Shown one piece after another: positions 10,190 to 20,227 of a stretch of DNA of 64,000 nt. The stretch's first letter is position 1; each line of letters opens with the position of its first letter. The notes beneath the pieces are model-generated. The model did not search any database. It worked only from the letters and a program-made list of their open reading frames with translations, and was not told where the DNA came from. The stretch covers positions 30,333 to 94,332 of the forward strand of contig JAXCGZ010021022.1 of assembly GCA_037179515.1 (NCBI GenBank), in the 5' to 3' direction. The DNA comes from Halocaridina rubra. Lineage: Eukaryota; Arthropoda; Malacostraca; Decapoda; Atyidae. A program made the position numbers and the translations under genes.

Positions 10190-11745
10190 TGACTATAATA
10201 ATATTAATAATAATAAATCTTTATTTCCAAAGTACATTGGGTATTCAAATAAGATGCATATATATTCCAGATAGACATCTGTGGTGTACGATATAGACAT
10301 ACTAAAACAAACAAATCATAAAGATGAGTGTACTATTAAAATTTACAAGTAAAATCTTCCTTTAAGAGTAACTTCTTAAGATTATATTTAAAAGTATACA
10401 CTGAACCAGCATTTTTTAGTTCTCTGGGAAGCTGATTATATAAATGAGGTCCACGAATGTTTATATCTCTTGAGCCAGTATCAGTCTTAGACCTTCGTAC
10501 TAATAAATCTTCCCCTTGACGGGTAGTTAACCCGGTAACTGAGCTTACTGTAGAAAAATTATACAGGCAATCAGGAAGATTGTTTCTTAGTATATTAAAA
10601 ACAAAGGTACATATATCAAAAACATATTTATCTCTAATCTTTATCCATTCTAGATCTTTTAAAACAGGAGAGATGTGCTCGTATTTTCTTACATTGCCAA
10701 CAGCCACTCGTGCTGCAAAGTTTTGTAACTTTTGTATTCTTTGTAATTGAGTCTTATTTGTACATCCCCAAACTTTGAGACAGTAATTAATTAAACTCAT
10801 AGCTAAGGACTGGACAATTATTATACGAGTTGATGTTTCAAATGAGTCTTTTACCCTATTTAGATATATTAGAGTACCCATTACTTTTTTATAAATTTCA
10901 TCTATATGCATTTCAAAATTCATGTAACGGTCAAAATAGACACCTAGGTTCTTTACCGAGTTCATTGGCTTAATGATATTACCGTTAAAATTTATATGAA
11001 GATTGTCATCAACTTCTGATAATAATTGTCTGGATCCGATAAGAATAGATTGGGTTTTAGTTTCATTAAGTAACAAACCATTTTTTAGAAAGTAACGTTT
11101 AGCCATATACAAAATTTCTTCTGCTCTACGAATAATATTTTCTAAATCATTAATTTCTCCTTCAATTAAGATTTGAGTATCGTCAGCATATTGAATGACA
11201 TAACAGTTAGGTAAATATTTTACTAGATCGTTTACATATATTAGAAAAAGTATAGGTCCTAGGATCGATCCCTGAGGGACCCCAAACAATACCTTCTTGC
11301 GACTTGAAACTACATCTTTTATTCTGACTGACTGGTAGCGGTTTTTTAAATAGTTCTCGAACCAGCTTGGGTCAATGTTCATTTTTTTGCATTTTTCTAA
11401 TAAGATGGTATGGTGTACACTATCAAAAGCTTTAGAAAGATCGAGTAGTAGTAGCAATGATATTTTCTTATTATCTATATTTTTGTATATTTCATCTGAT
11501 ATTTTCAATAAGGCAGTTTCGGTTGATAATTTTGGCCTGAAACCGTGTTGACTTTTTGCAATAAGTTTATTTTTTTCAAGAAACTCACTTAACTGATTTG
11601 CAACAATCTTTTCAAGTATCTTTGATAAAATTGGTAGTAAAGAGATTGGTCTATAGTTAGAGACGTCGTCAGGATTTCCATTTTTAAAACCAGGAATTAC
11701 ATGGGGATTTTTCCATAAATCTGGGTAAATATTGGTAACTATGGC
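10190..11745 (-). mobile_element. Jockey/CR1-like non-LTR retrotransposon, RT domain, 5'-truncated
   Basis: Open minus-strand frame from the left truncation near 11745 to the stop at 10336; the first Met is at 11508. Upstream of that Met the same frame reads NPHVIPGFKNGNPDDVSNYR, then PISLLPILSKILEKIVANQL and SQHGFRPKLSTETALLKIS, standard RT fingers sequence. RT motifs in the Met-started part: LLLDLSKAFD (A), GVPQGSILGPILFLIYVNDL (B) and QYADDTQIL (C). The C-terminal RGPHLYNQLPRELKNAGSVY is the usual end region of jockey/CR1-type ORF2. There is no RNase H. The 3' tail on the minus strand ends in TTTATTATTATTAATATTAT near 10200. The 5' break abuts a plus-strand LINE-Y copy. Confidence 0.9.
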
Positions 11746-12432
11746 AGGAGTACAACTTCAAGAGACAGAAAATGAGAGAGATCTAGGGTAAACATACTGG
11801 CAGATTTGTCTCCTGAAATACATATAAATGGCATAGTAAGGGCAGCATATACTTTCTTAGTAGATGTAAGGGTAGCCTTCAAGCACATGGACAAGGATAT
11901 GTTCAGAAATATTTATGTAACCTATGTGACGCCAAAACTTGAATATGCAGCCCCTTTTTGTAATCCGCACTTGAAAAAGCACGTAGCTAAGCTTGAAAAA
12001 GTTCAAAGACATGCCACGAAACTGGTGCCAGAAATACGCAATCTCAGTTATGATGAGAGGCTGAGGGAATTAGACTTACAATCACTCGAAGCTAGAAGAT
12101 TGAGGGGGGATATGATGACAGTCTTTAAATTTTTTCATGGTTATGATAGAGTGGCTAGGGATCGAAATTTTGATATGGCAGGCTCTAGAACTAGAGGTTA
12201 TAGTTTGAAGCATCGTTAGAAATCTTCTTTGCAGGATGTAAGGAAGTACTTTTTCAGTGTAAGAGTAGTTAATAATTGGAATTGGCTAAGCGAGGAGGAG
12301 GTAGTTAATGCTAACTCAATCCATAGTTTTAAGGACAGGTATGATAAGTATCAGTAAGTACAAAATGGAACCGATCAGGAGACGGGAAGATACGAGCTTT
12401 GGGCTCTTTCCCGTAAACACAATTAGGTAATT
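11745..12432 (+). mobile_element. LINE-Y (CR1/L2-like) ORF2 C-terminal part and 3' UTR
   Basis: The translation gives GVQLQETENERDLG, a frame break or stop, then a 137-codon frame with YVTYVTPKLEYAAPFCNPHL, LEKVQRHATKLVPEIRNLSY and DERLRELDLQSLEARRLRGD, then a TAG after SLKHR (12217-12219), and SLQDVRKYFFSVRVVNNWNW and SIHSFKDRYDKYQ. This is the thumb and C-terminal region of CR1/L2-type LINE proteins. The 3' UTR (GGAACCGATCAGGAGACGGG..CACAATTAGGTAATTCCACAC) leads straight into the CA microsatellite. The copy is dead (stops), but it is the longest LINE-Y copy here and the reference for the other fragments. Confidence 0.88.

Positions 12433-12491
<59 letters not shown>
12433..12491. repeat. 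(CA)n microsatellite at a LINE-Y 3' end
   Basis: About 29 CA units starting immediately after the LINE-Y tail. Confidence 0.97.
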
Positions 12492-12492
<1 letters not shown>

Positions 12493-13030
12493 GCGGAAGT
12501 AGCACCGGTCTTTCTTGTGAACACATTTAGGTCAACGTAAACTAATATATATGTTGAATAATATAGGTAAGATAATATTTATTAATGCATTTCCTTGTTG
12601 AGATACAAAACAGTATATTAACCATATTCTGCAAATTGCATTACCCACGGTTCATTTGATTATATGCAGACCAACTTGTATTTACACATATTCATTAATT
12701 GTACGTGTCGTGTTTTGAAACCATTACCAATATGATTTTGCACTCCATGTGACTTCACGAAGCCTTCGTTGTTTGTTTACGTTGAAGAAGTCATTATCGC
12801 GCTGACCATGACCTAGTTTTACTCTTTGTGACCTCCGACAGCCAAATTTTTGTTCTTAACTTTTCTGCCAACACCTCTTAAACCCTCTTCCGTGTGTTCA
12901 TCTCTTCATATAAGACCTTCTTGCTCTTGATATTTGTTTATTCATAGTTATTACTTTGTTATTTTTACTTTTTGTTATATTGTTATTATGAAAGGAATAT
13001 AACTGAGGATAACTTTGGAAGCAAAATTTG
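12492..13030. other. Intergenic, no gene seen
   Basis: AT-rich DNA without recognisable exons. Confidence 0.4.
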
Positions 13031-13034
13031 GAAT

Positions 13035-13113
<79 letters not shown>

Positions 13114-13236
13114 AAACACTGAACTGTTAACATACAGTCTAAAATTGTAGAAAAAGCCCATTAAATAAAACAACGAAAATATACTTATAAAAAGTACTTA
13201 TTAATTTCGTGACCTGACCTGGCCGCCTTCTCAAGT

Positions 13237-13286
<50 letters not shown>

Positions 13287-13312
13287 GTTGTTTTATTAAT
13301 TGGCTTTTCCCA

Positions 13313-13383
<71 letters not shown>

Positions 13384-13400
13384 TATATGTATATATAAGC
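13031..13400. repeat. TA arrays enclosing an inverted pair of family F
   Basis: TA arrays lie at about 13036-13110, 13241-13280 and 13315-13397. Family F (AAAGCCCATTAAATAAAACA..ACGAAAATAT..TTAATTTCGTGACC) is plus-oriented at 13153-13235. Its start recurs in reverse at 13280-13312 (TTTTCGTTGTTTTATTAATT). A further plus copy lies at 24180-24262. Confidence 0.8.
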
Positions 13401-13850
13401 ACATTACCATATGTGAAAATATGAGTCATTTTTACCCCGACCGGGACTTGAACCTAGGACACAATTACTGTGCCAGTGCGCTACCAATTACACCACAGAA
13501 GGTCTTACAAGGGAAACAGACCTTACAGCTTTTATCTACTATACTTGGAATGAACGTATTCTAACTGAATTCCACTCTGTTCAGATTGGGAGTCGAATTA
13601 AATGTGAAAACGAGGCCACGAGTGAGGTTGGGAGAAACTGTAATATGAACAGAGTGGCATTCAGTAAGAATGCTTTCAATTCTAGTATAGCAGATAAAAG
13701 TTGTAAGGTCTGTTTCCCTTTTGAGACCTCCTGTGGTGTAGTTGGTAACGCCTTGACACAGTAATTATGTGTCCCAGATACAAGTAACGGTTGGGGTAAG
13801 AATGACTCATGTATGCACATATGGTAATGTACGTATTTGATTATTGTTGG
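13401..13850. mobile_element. Inverted pair of tRNA-derived SINEs (family E)
   Basis: The left copy (about 13410-13520) is on the minus strand and the right copy (about 13690-13830) on the plus strand, so the block forms a hairpin. The right head reads GGTGTAGTTGGTAACGCC (box A type); in the left head the reverse complement gives AGGTTCAAGTCCCGGTCGGG, a near-perfect tRNA T-arm/box B. The arms also share the flank ACATTACCATATGTG. The spacer holds a 'gggagtcgaattaaatgtgaaaacgagg' unit that recurs at 13865. Confidence 0.85.
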
Positions 13851-14072
13851 TCTCGAATGAGATTGGGAGTTGAATTAAATGTGAAAACGAAGCCACGAGT
13901 GAGGTTGGGGGAACTATAAGATAAAAAGAGTGGCATTCAGTTAGAATGCGTTCATTCCCAGTATAGCAGATAAAAGTTGTGAGGTCTGTTTCCTTTTTGA
14001 GACCTCTTTGGTGTAGTTGGTAGCGCCTTAATTATGTGTCCCAGGTTCAAGTCCCGGTCGGGGTAAAAATGA

Positions 14073-14165
<93 letters not shown>
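13851..14165 (+). mobile_element. Third family E SINE copy ending in a TA array
   Basis: Repeats the 'gattgggagt.gaattaaatgtgaaaacga.gccacgag' block, then GGTGTAGTTGGTAGCGCC, CCCAGGTTCAAGTCCCGGTC, AAAAATGACTCAT and directly (TA)n at 14076-14162. Box B is a perfect match to GGTTCRANTCC. The SINE is about 70% tRNA-like over its first 70 bases by eye, but it lacks a clean cloverleaf and is not called a tRNA gene. Confidence 0.85.
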
Positions 14166-14167
<2 letters not shown>

Positions 14168-14609
14168 GAATGGCAAAGCATTTGACGATGACATTTGTAT
14201 TTTTGTTGATAATTAAAGGAAAATAAGTGTGTTTATATAAGAGCCAGCAGTTTTTATTTTTATTTTGGACATACAGTTGCACAGGGATTCAAAGGTCCAT
14301 ATAACACAAGCATCCATTGCATCTAGGAATAGTTCCCCTTTAGCTAGTCAGCTTGACAGAAACAAGTCTTAAGTATGTGTCTATAAAGTCTTCTCCGACA
14401 AAAATTCTGTCCTCGACTGGTATTATTTTGGATAGTGTTCTACGATGCCATGACTCCTTTGTCTCATTGCCTCTATCAAGACCACACAATCTTCCAATAG
14501 GTGGTAGCATCATTCTCCGACAGTGCATTATTAGAGATATTCTAAGACTACTATGTTTGATACCGAATTAATTTTCTTCTACTGCTAGGCCTTGTAGCTC
14601 ACTCTAGAA

Positions 14610-15150
14610 TAATTTTTCCTTTCTTTTAAGTTTTTCGAGCCCACCGTGGAGCGTTAGGAAGAGCATCCGTCTCCTTAATGGGGTTTGATAATGATACATA
14701 AAACAGCAAATAATATATGAGACAAGTCTATCAACAGCTCTGTTCTCTTTAAACCATATCAATAAATTCCAGCTCCTAATTGCAACTCAATTTAACAGCG
14801 CATATATTGTTAATTTTCATTTTTTTTTGTATATTTTTAGTTTCAGATGTTACCACAAATGAGCATAGATTACTCAATAAAGGATATCTTTTTCTGAGAA
14901 GATCAACAAAATGTTGTTTACCCTTAACACGTGGTACTTTATTTAGCTCTCATTGACGAGTCTCGGTTGAGAGGGGTAGTATCCCTCCCATTGTTAATAA
15001 CTTAGATCACTCAGATGACGCTATGCCTCGACCCGAGTTCGGGTCCACCACGGGGCTTTAAGAAGGACATCCAGCCTTAATTCCCCTGCTCTATCCAGAC
15101 TGTCCACCCCCATAATAGGGAGTCATAGTGACATAAAATGACAAACAACA
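14610..15150 (+). mobile_element. Two family B SINE fragments
   Basis: 14635-14705 (GAGCGTTAGGAAGAGCATCC) and 15035-15145 (GGGGCTTTAAGAAGGACATC, CCCTGCTCTATCCAGACTGT, ATAGGGAGTCATAGTGACAT). No gene is visible around them. Confidence 0.6.
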
Positions 15151-15555
15151 GATGGCGCTAAACCTAATTCCTTTCAGCATATAATTTCAAAGAAAACTTC
15201 CTTCGAAATTGAAATGAATTCTTAATTAAATTCAGTATTCATTATGGAAATATAGCATCGGGTTATCATTTCAGCAATGGTTAATTGGATTCAGAGAAAT
15301 TTTTAAGTCATTATTCGAGCTTTTTCAATGACGTCACGATAATGTCACTGAGAGGGCCTCTGACGTCATAATGAGGGTAACAGCTATGAGATAGGATGCA
15401 GCCTTTGGTATCCTATTTAAAACAGCAATCCCTCTATTACTCCCACTCTCCTCCATTTCTTCCTCCCCTCCTCTTCCACTCCCCCATTTTCGCTCACGAG
15501 TAAATTTAAACAGTTGATAAAAACATCTCCCAGAGTTGTAGACATATGTATATCG

Positions 15556-15828
<273 letters not shown>

Positions 15829-15932
15829 GGAACAAGCCATTTCTACTATGTGCAGATGCTAGGCATGGGATGATAGAGAGTTAGATAGGGCTGACACTTG
15901 GTTGAAAAGCTGTTTGAGATAACACTTACTAA

Positions 15933-16139
15933 AGGGCGGTTTACACGATCAAACGGTTCGTCGAACGCGGTTCGACAGACAAGTGTTTGAAGTGATGTTC
16001 GAATGTGTGAACGGAGTATTTGGTTGTCGAACACGTTTGTCGAACGTGTTCGACAACCAAATACCCCGTTCGAACATCACTTCAAACACTTGTCTGTCGA
16101 ACCGCGTTCGACGAACCGTTTGACCGTGTAAACCCCCCT
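15933..16139. mobile_element. PIF/Harbinger-like MITE, near-complete palindrome
   Basis: 207 bp flanked by TAA on both sides (15930-15932 and 16140-16142), the 3-bp target duplication typical of PIF/Harbinger. The ends are AGGGCGGTTTACACGATC and, reverse-complemented, AGGGGGGTTTACACGGTC. Almost the whole element is self-complementary: GTTCGAACATCACTTCAAAC in the right arm mirrors the left arm. There is no coding sequence. Confidence 0.85.
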
Positions 16140-16369
16140 TAACACTGATATCAGAGGGTTTGGGGAAAACAAAAATTCATATAAACCTAGGTATAAGCTT
16201 CAGATAAATAAAATTTAGTCTTTTTATCTGTAAAGAATTGTTACCTATCTTTGGGTCAGCTCTGGACTACTCCAGATTTTTAAGTAATCCAATTCTTTGA
16301 CTCGTCGACAAAACATATGACATATAATGTAAAAATAACGAGATATTAGGTACGAATATGTAAGGATAA

Positions 16370-16373
16370 TAAT

Positions 16374-16449
<76 letters not shown>

Positions 16450-16450
16450 T

Positions 16451-16485
<35 letters not shown>
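16370..16485. repeat. (AAT)n(ATT)n(AGT)n compound array
   Basis: AAT triplets turn into ATT and then AGT triplets. The AAT/ATT part is itself an inverted repeat. Confidence 0.95.
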
Positions 16486-16599
16486 ATAGATCATTATCAG
16501 CGTCGTCTGAGAGCTGTACAAATAAAATCCAAGAATACTGCCATGTTATTTAGAAAATCATATTTGAACTCGTATGTAATATCAGTACATACATACATA

Positions 16600-17155
<556 letters not shown>

Positions 17156-17159
17156 TTAT

Positions 17160-17640
17160 ATTCACTGCACCATACGTAATTGAATGTTATTTTTTTGAGA
17201 CTTACTATTTATATTCTCAACTGCATCTTTACAAGGTAAGACCCAACCTCTGGTGGGTGGCCCATTCAAGAATCCACTGGGGGAACAAATCAATCTCAAC
17301 TTAGTGCCGGTTCCAAGCCCAGATCACGGTAAGCGTCGGTGCCAGGAAGAGCATGAGGCCGTAAAATTAAGCTATACCAACACAAGCTCCAACAGGGTAG
17401 TGCAAACAGCGACCCAATAAAACATAGGGAAAATGCTGCTGGGATGGAAGTAGCAGCTCACGTTGTGTAGATGAGGTCACTGAAGGAAGACTCTTTAATT
17501 TGCAATCTCGGCAAATTCACTCTTGCTTAAACCTGAAAAGTAACTGAAAAAGCATATGCAAAATTCACAACTCCTGGAACCTGAAAAGTAACTGAAAAAG
17601 GGTATAAAGTAACACAAGAAAATATTATTATTATTACCAA
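17160..17640 (+). mobile_element. Possible retroelement fragment
   Basis: 17215-17480 contains a GTGGGTGGCCCATTCAAG..AACTTAGTGCCGGTTCCAAG..CCCAGATCACGG block and GGATGGAAGTAGCAGCTCAC, which read like 5'-region sequence of RTE/L1-like elements. No ORF is retained. The block is followed by a direct repeat of AACCTGAAAAGTAACTGAAA (17527 and 17578). Low certainty. Confidence 0.3.
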
Positions 17641-19560
17641 GAGAATTTTCAATGACAATAATAAAAATAATAATAATAATAATAATAATAATAAAGTAAC
17701 ATAACAATATTGGCATTTATTATCCTACTAGGAATACTCTACGGTATTACCAATAATCTTGTGTAATAATCATTATACATAAAAGAAAGAGAATCAATTC
17801 TCTCTAATATGAATTCCAGTACGTACAAGTAAAACTTATTATTTACTTTTATCAACACAATAAAAGACATTCAAAAAGAACTCTCTCTCTCTCTCTAAAT
17901 AATACAAATTTATTTTGTGTAAGTACAAATAATATCAGTAAACAATTTAAAACGACAATTTCATTTATTTAACGTTCCCTCCCCACCATTTCTTCCCTTT
18001 CCCTTGCGTTTTCAATTTTTTATGTAGAAGAAGAATACACCATTCAGGAAACGTTCTCTGCATCAATAGTTGTAACATAAATGTAGTGGGTATATAAAGT
18101 TTCCATTACATACATAATCCAAAAAAAGTCATTTAGAAAAATGAAACGCGTAAAATTTTATGATCGACATTATATTGCGAATTTTTTGTTAATTGTAACA
18201 ATATATCGAAAAAAATATGAACGTATCCTAGTAAATTTCTCACATGGTCGTATGTAAACAAACCTGAGCACGTTGCATTAGCAGAAGGTAAAGTGTATTT
18301 TGATGAGGTGATTGGTATAGTTGACATGTGATTTACCGTGTTTTGATTGAAGCTTCGAAATTAAGATTATTAATTTTTCTTTCGTTTTAAGACTAATTTT
18401 GTTTTTTAGACTTACAGTACAGCTTGAGGTCACGAACTGCCCTTTTTCACTTTGCATGAATATACTGATTTTTCCATTTATACCAAATTTTAGTTACATA
18501 AGCTAATAATAGTCAGTCAGTATATACCGTTTTGCCTTGAGGATTACGCCAGGGTAGTAGTATTGATGGTTTTGATAGATGTTTCGCACGATAAGGGTTT
18601 TAAGTATTTTTTCAGCCTATTAAATGGATATACCGGTAGTGGTTTTAGTATACAAGGTATATGTCATTAAAGAGAATTGTTTTTTACAAGTTTTATGTCA
18701 TTGCAGCGAACCCTTCATTTGTTTTTAATAATACACCCGTCTCATCCCCAACTATTTTATGCTGTTTAAGTAGTCTCGATATTTTTTTCTTTTTTTTAAT
18801 CCGACCTTCAAAATCGTCCAAATGTACTCTGTTTAGGTTGGGTTAGATTAGGTTTGGTAGAGTTATGTTAGGTTGAATAATTTTTTATGTAAATATGAGC
18901 TTCATTCAAACGTATCAAAAACCATAGGTAAATCATAAATTCCAATTCGTAAGAGAGATGGTTTATATTATTAAGACTTTATCTCATGACTGATTGACTT
19001 ATATAGTTGGCTGAACCGGGTTGACTAATATGGTTTTCTCTTGTTTTTCCTGTGATACACGTGTAGTATTGTATTGGTTATCAGGTAAATATTCATAATC
19101 ACATATGACTCTCTTTTCATGGTAAATGTTTTCTTTCACACCCTCCACTTAGGAAAAACTTCTTGATATGTAGGTTAGGTTAGGCAGTTTAGTTGCCCCC
19201 ACTAAGAAATAAGTTGATCATTGAAAATATTGACTTTCACTTGTTTAAGATATTTTTTATATGTTTTAAGTCCATACTGAATATATTTTACTCCGTAGGT
19301 GCATGTATGGGTATTCCTAATATATACTTTATGTTCAAAACTTGTTACATTTCGTTTCTTAATTTTATTAGTTTTTCAAACTCGTGACTTTTAAACTTAT
19401 GCCATGTAGAGACTGCAGTCGTTTTATTCCTTTTTATCTACGTAGGCTGGATGCACTTTTTTCTTTTTTTATCTCTCTTTTTGTAGACATTATCACTCCC
19501 CTGTCAAGCATGCAGAGTGGTCAAAGCAATAAGAAGGAAGATAGAGGCAACAGGTCCTTA
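17640..19560. other. Intergenic, no gene seen
   Basis: AT-rich unique DNA with short AAT and CT runs (17667-17693, 17881-17896) and TTAGG-type patches at 18830-18875 and 19167-19185. No exon is supported. Part of this may be upstream regulatory sequence of the WDR18 homologue. Confidence 0.4.
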
Positions 19561-19561
19561 C

Positions 19562-19740
19562 ACTAGCCCTGATAGCTCACGTAGTTTGAGAGCTCTACTA
19601 GAGAAGTGACAAACCCGTATTCGATCCCACTCAAGGAGTTAGGGAGGGTATCCATACATAATACCTCTTGCCTAACTTGGCTGTGTCCACCACCATGTAA
19701 AGTGGGAATAATAGTGACACTTAAAATGGCTACCAAACAG
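19562..19740 (+). mobile_element. tRNA-derived SINE, family B, near full length
   Basis: Head CCCTGATAGCTCACGTAGTT with a box B-like TATTCGATCCC, then TTAGGGAGGGTATCCA, GGCTGTGTCCACCACCATGT and AGTGGGAATAATAGTGACAC. It sits about 420 bp upstream of the WDR18 start codon. Confidence 0.7.
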
Positions 19741-19886
19741 ACAACCTGCCCCTATAAGTTAAAGCCACATGAAAAGAAATTCAAGAAGGGAGAGATTGCA
19801 TCTCTTTGTCCCTCTCCCACCCAGGGAGATAAGCAGATCATAATTTTTCTCTCTTATAATGAAATTTTGACAGAAAATACATCATG

Positions 19887-20150
19887 CTCTGAAACAATTA
19901 AAAAATTCTCATATTCAGCATCATTATTCATGTTCGATTGCTCTGAAAGAGCTCAAAATTTTCCCGTAATCAGTATCATTATTTATGTTTGATTTCTCTG
20001 AAACATCTCAAAATATTCCCATTTTTAGCATAATTTTTTTATCTTTGAATGCTTTTAAACACCTGAAAATTTCCTGTTTTCAGCGTCATCATCTATGTAT
20101 GAATGTTCCGAAACAACTCAACATTTTGCCAATTCCAGATATCAGTATAC
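19887..20150 (+). repeat. ~56-bp imperfect tandem repeat abutting the WDR18 start codon
   Basis: Four to five diverged units follow the order: TCAGCATCATTATTCATGTT, GATTGCTCTGAAAGAGCTC, AAAATTTTCCCGTAAT. Unit starts are near 19915, 19970, 20025 and 20080. The array ends about 12 bp before the WDR18 ATG and so probably forms the leader or core promoter. Confidence 0.7.
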
Positions 20151-20161
20151 AATTGAAGTAG

Positions 20162-20227
20162 ATGATGGAACCTTTACTTGATGGCATTGCTGTTTCTTCA
20201 CTTAATTCTGGTGCAGAATGTATTCAG
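20162..20227 (+). CDS. WDR18: WDR18 exon 1 (coding part)
   Basis: Residues 1-22, MMEPLLDGIAVSSLNSGAEC plus IQ, ending CAG|GTAAAG in phase 0. Either of the two adjacent Met codons could be the start. Confidence 0.88.
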
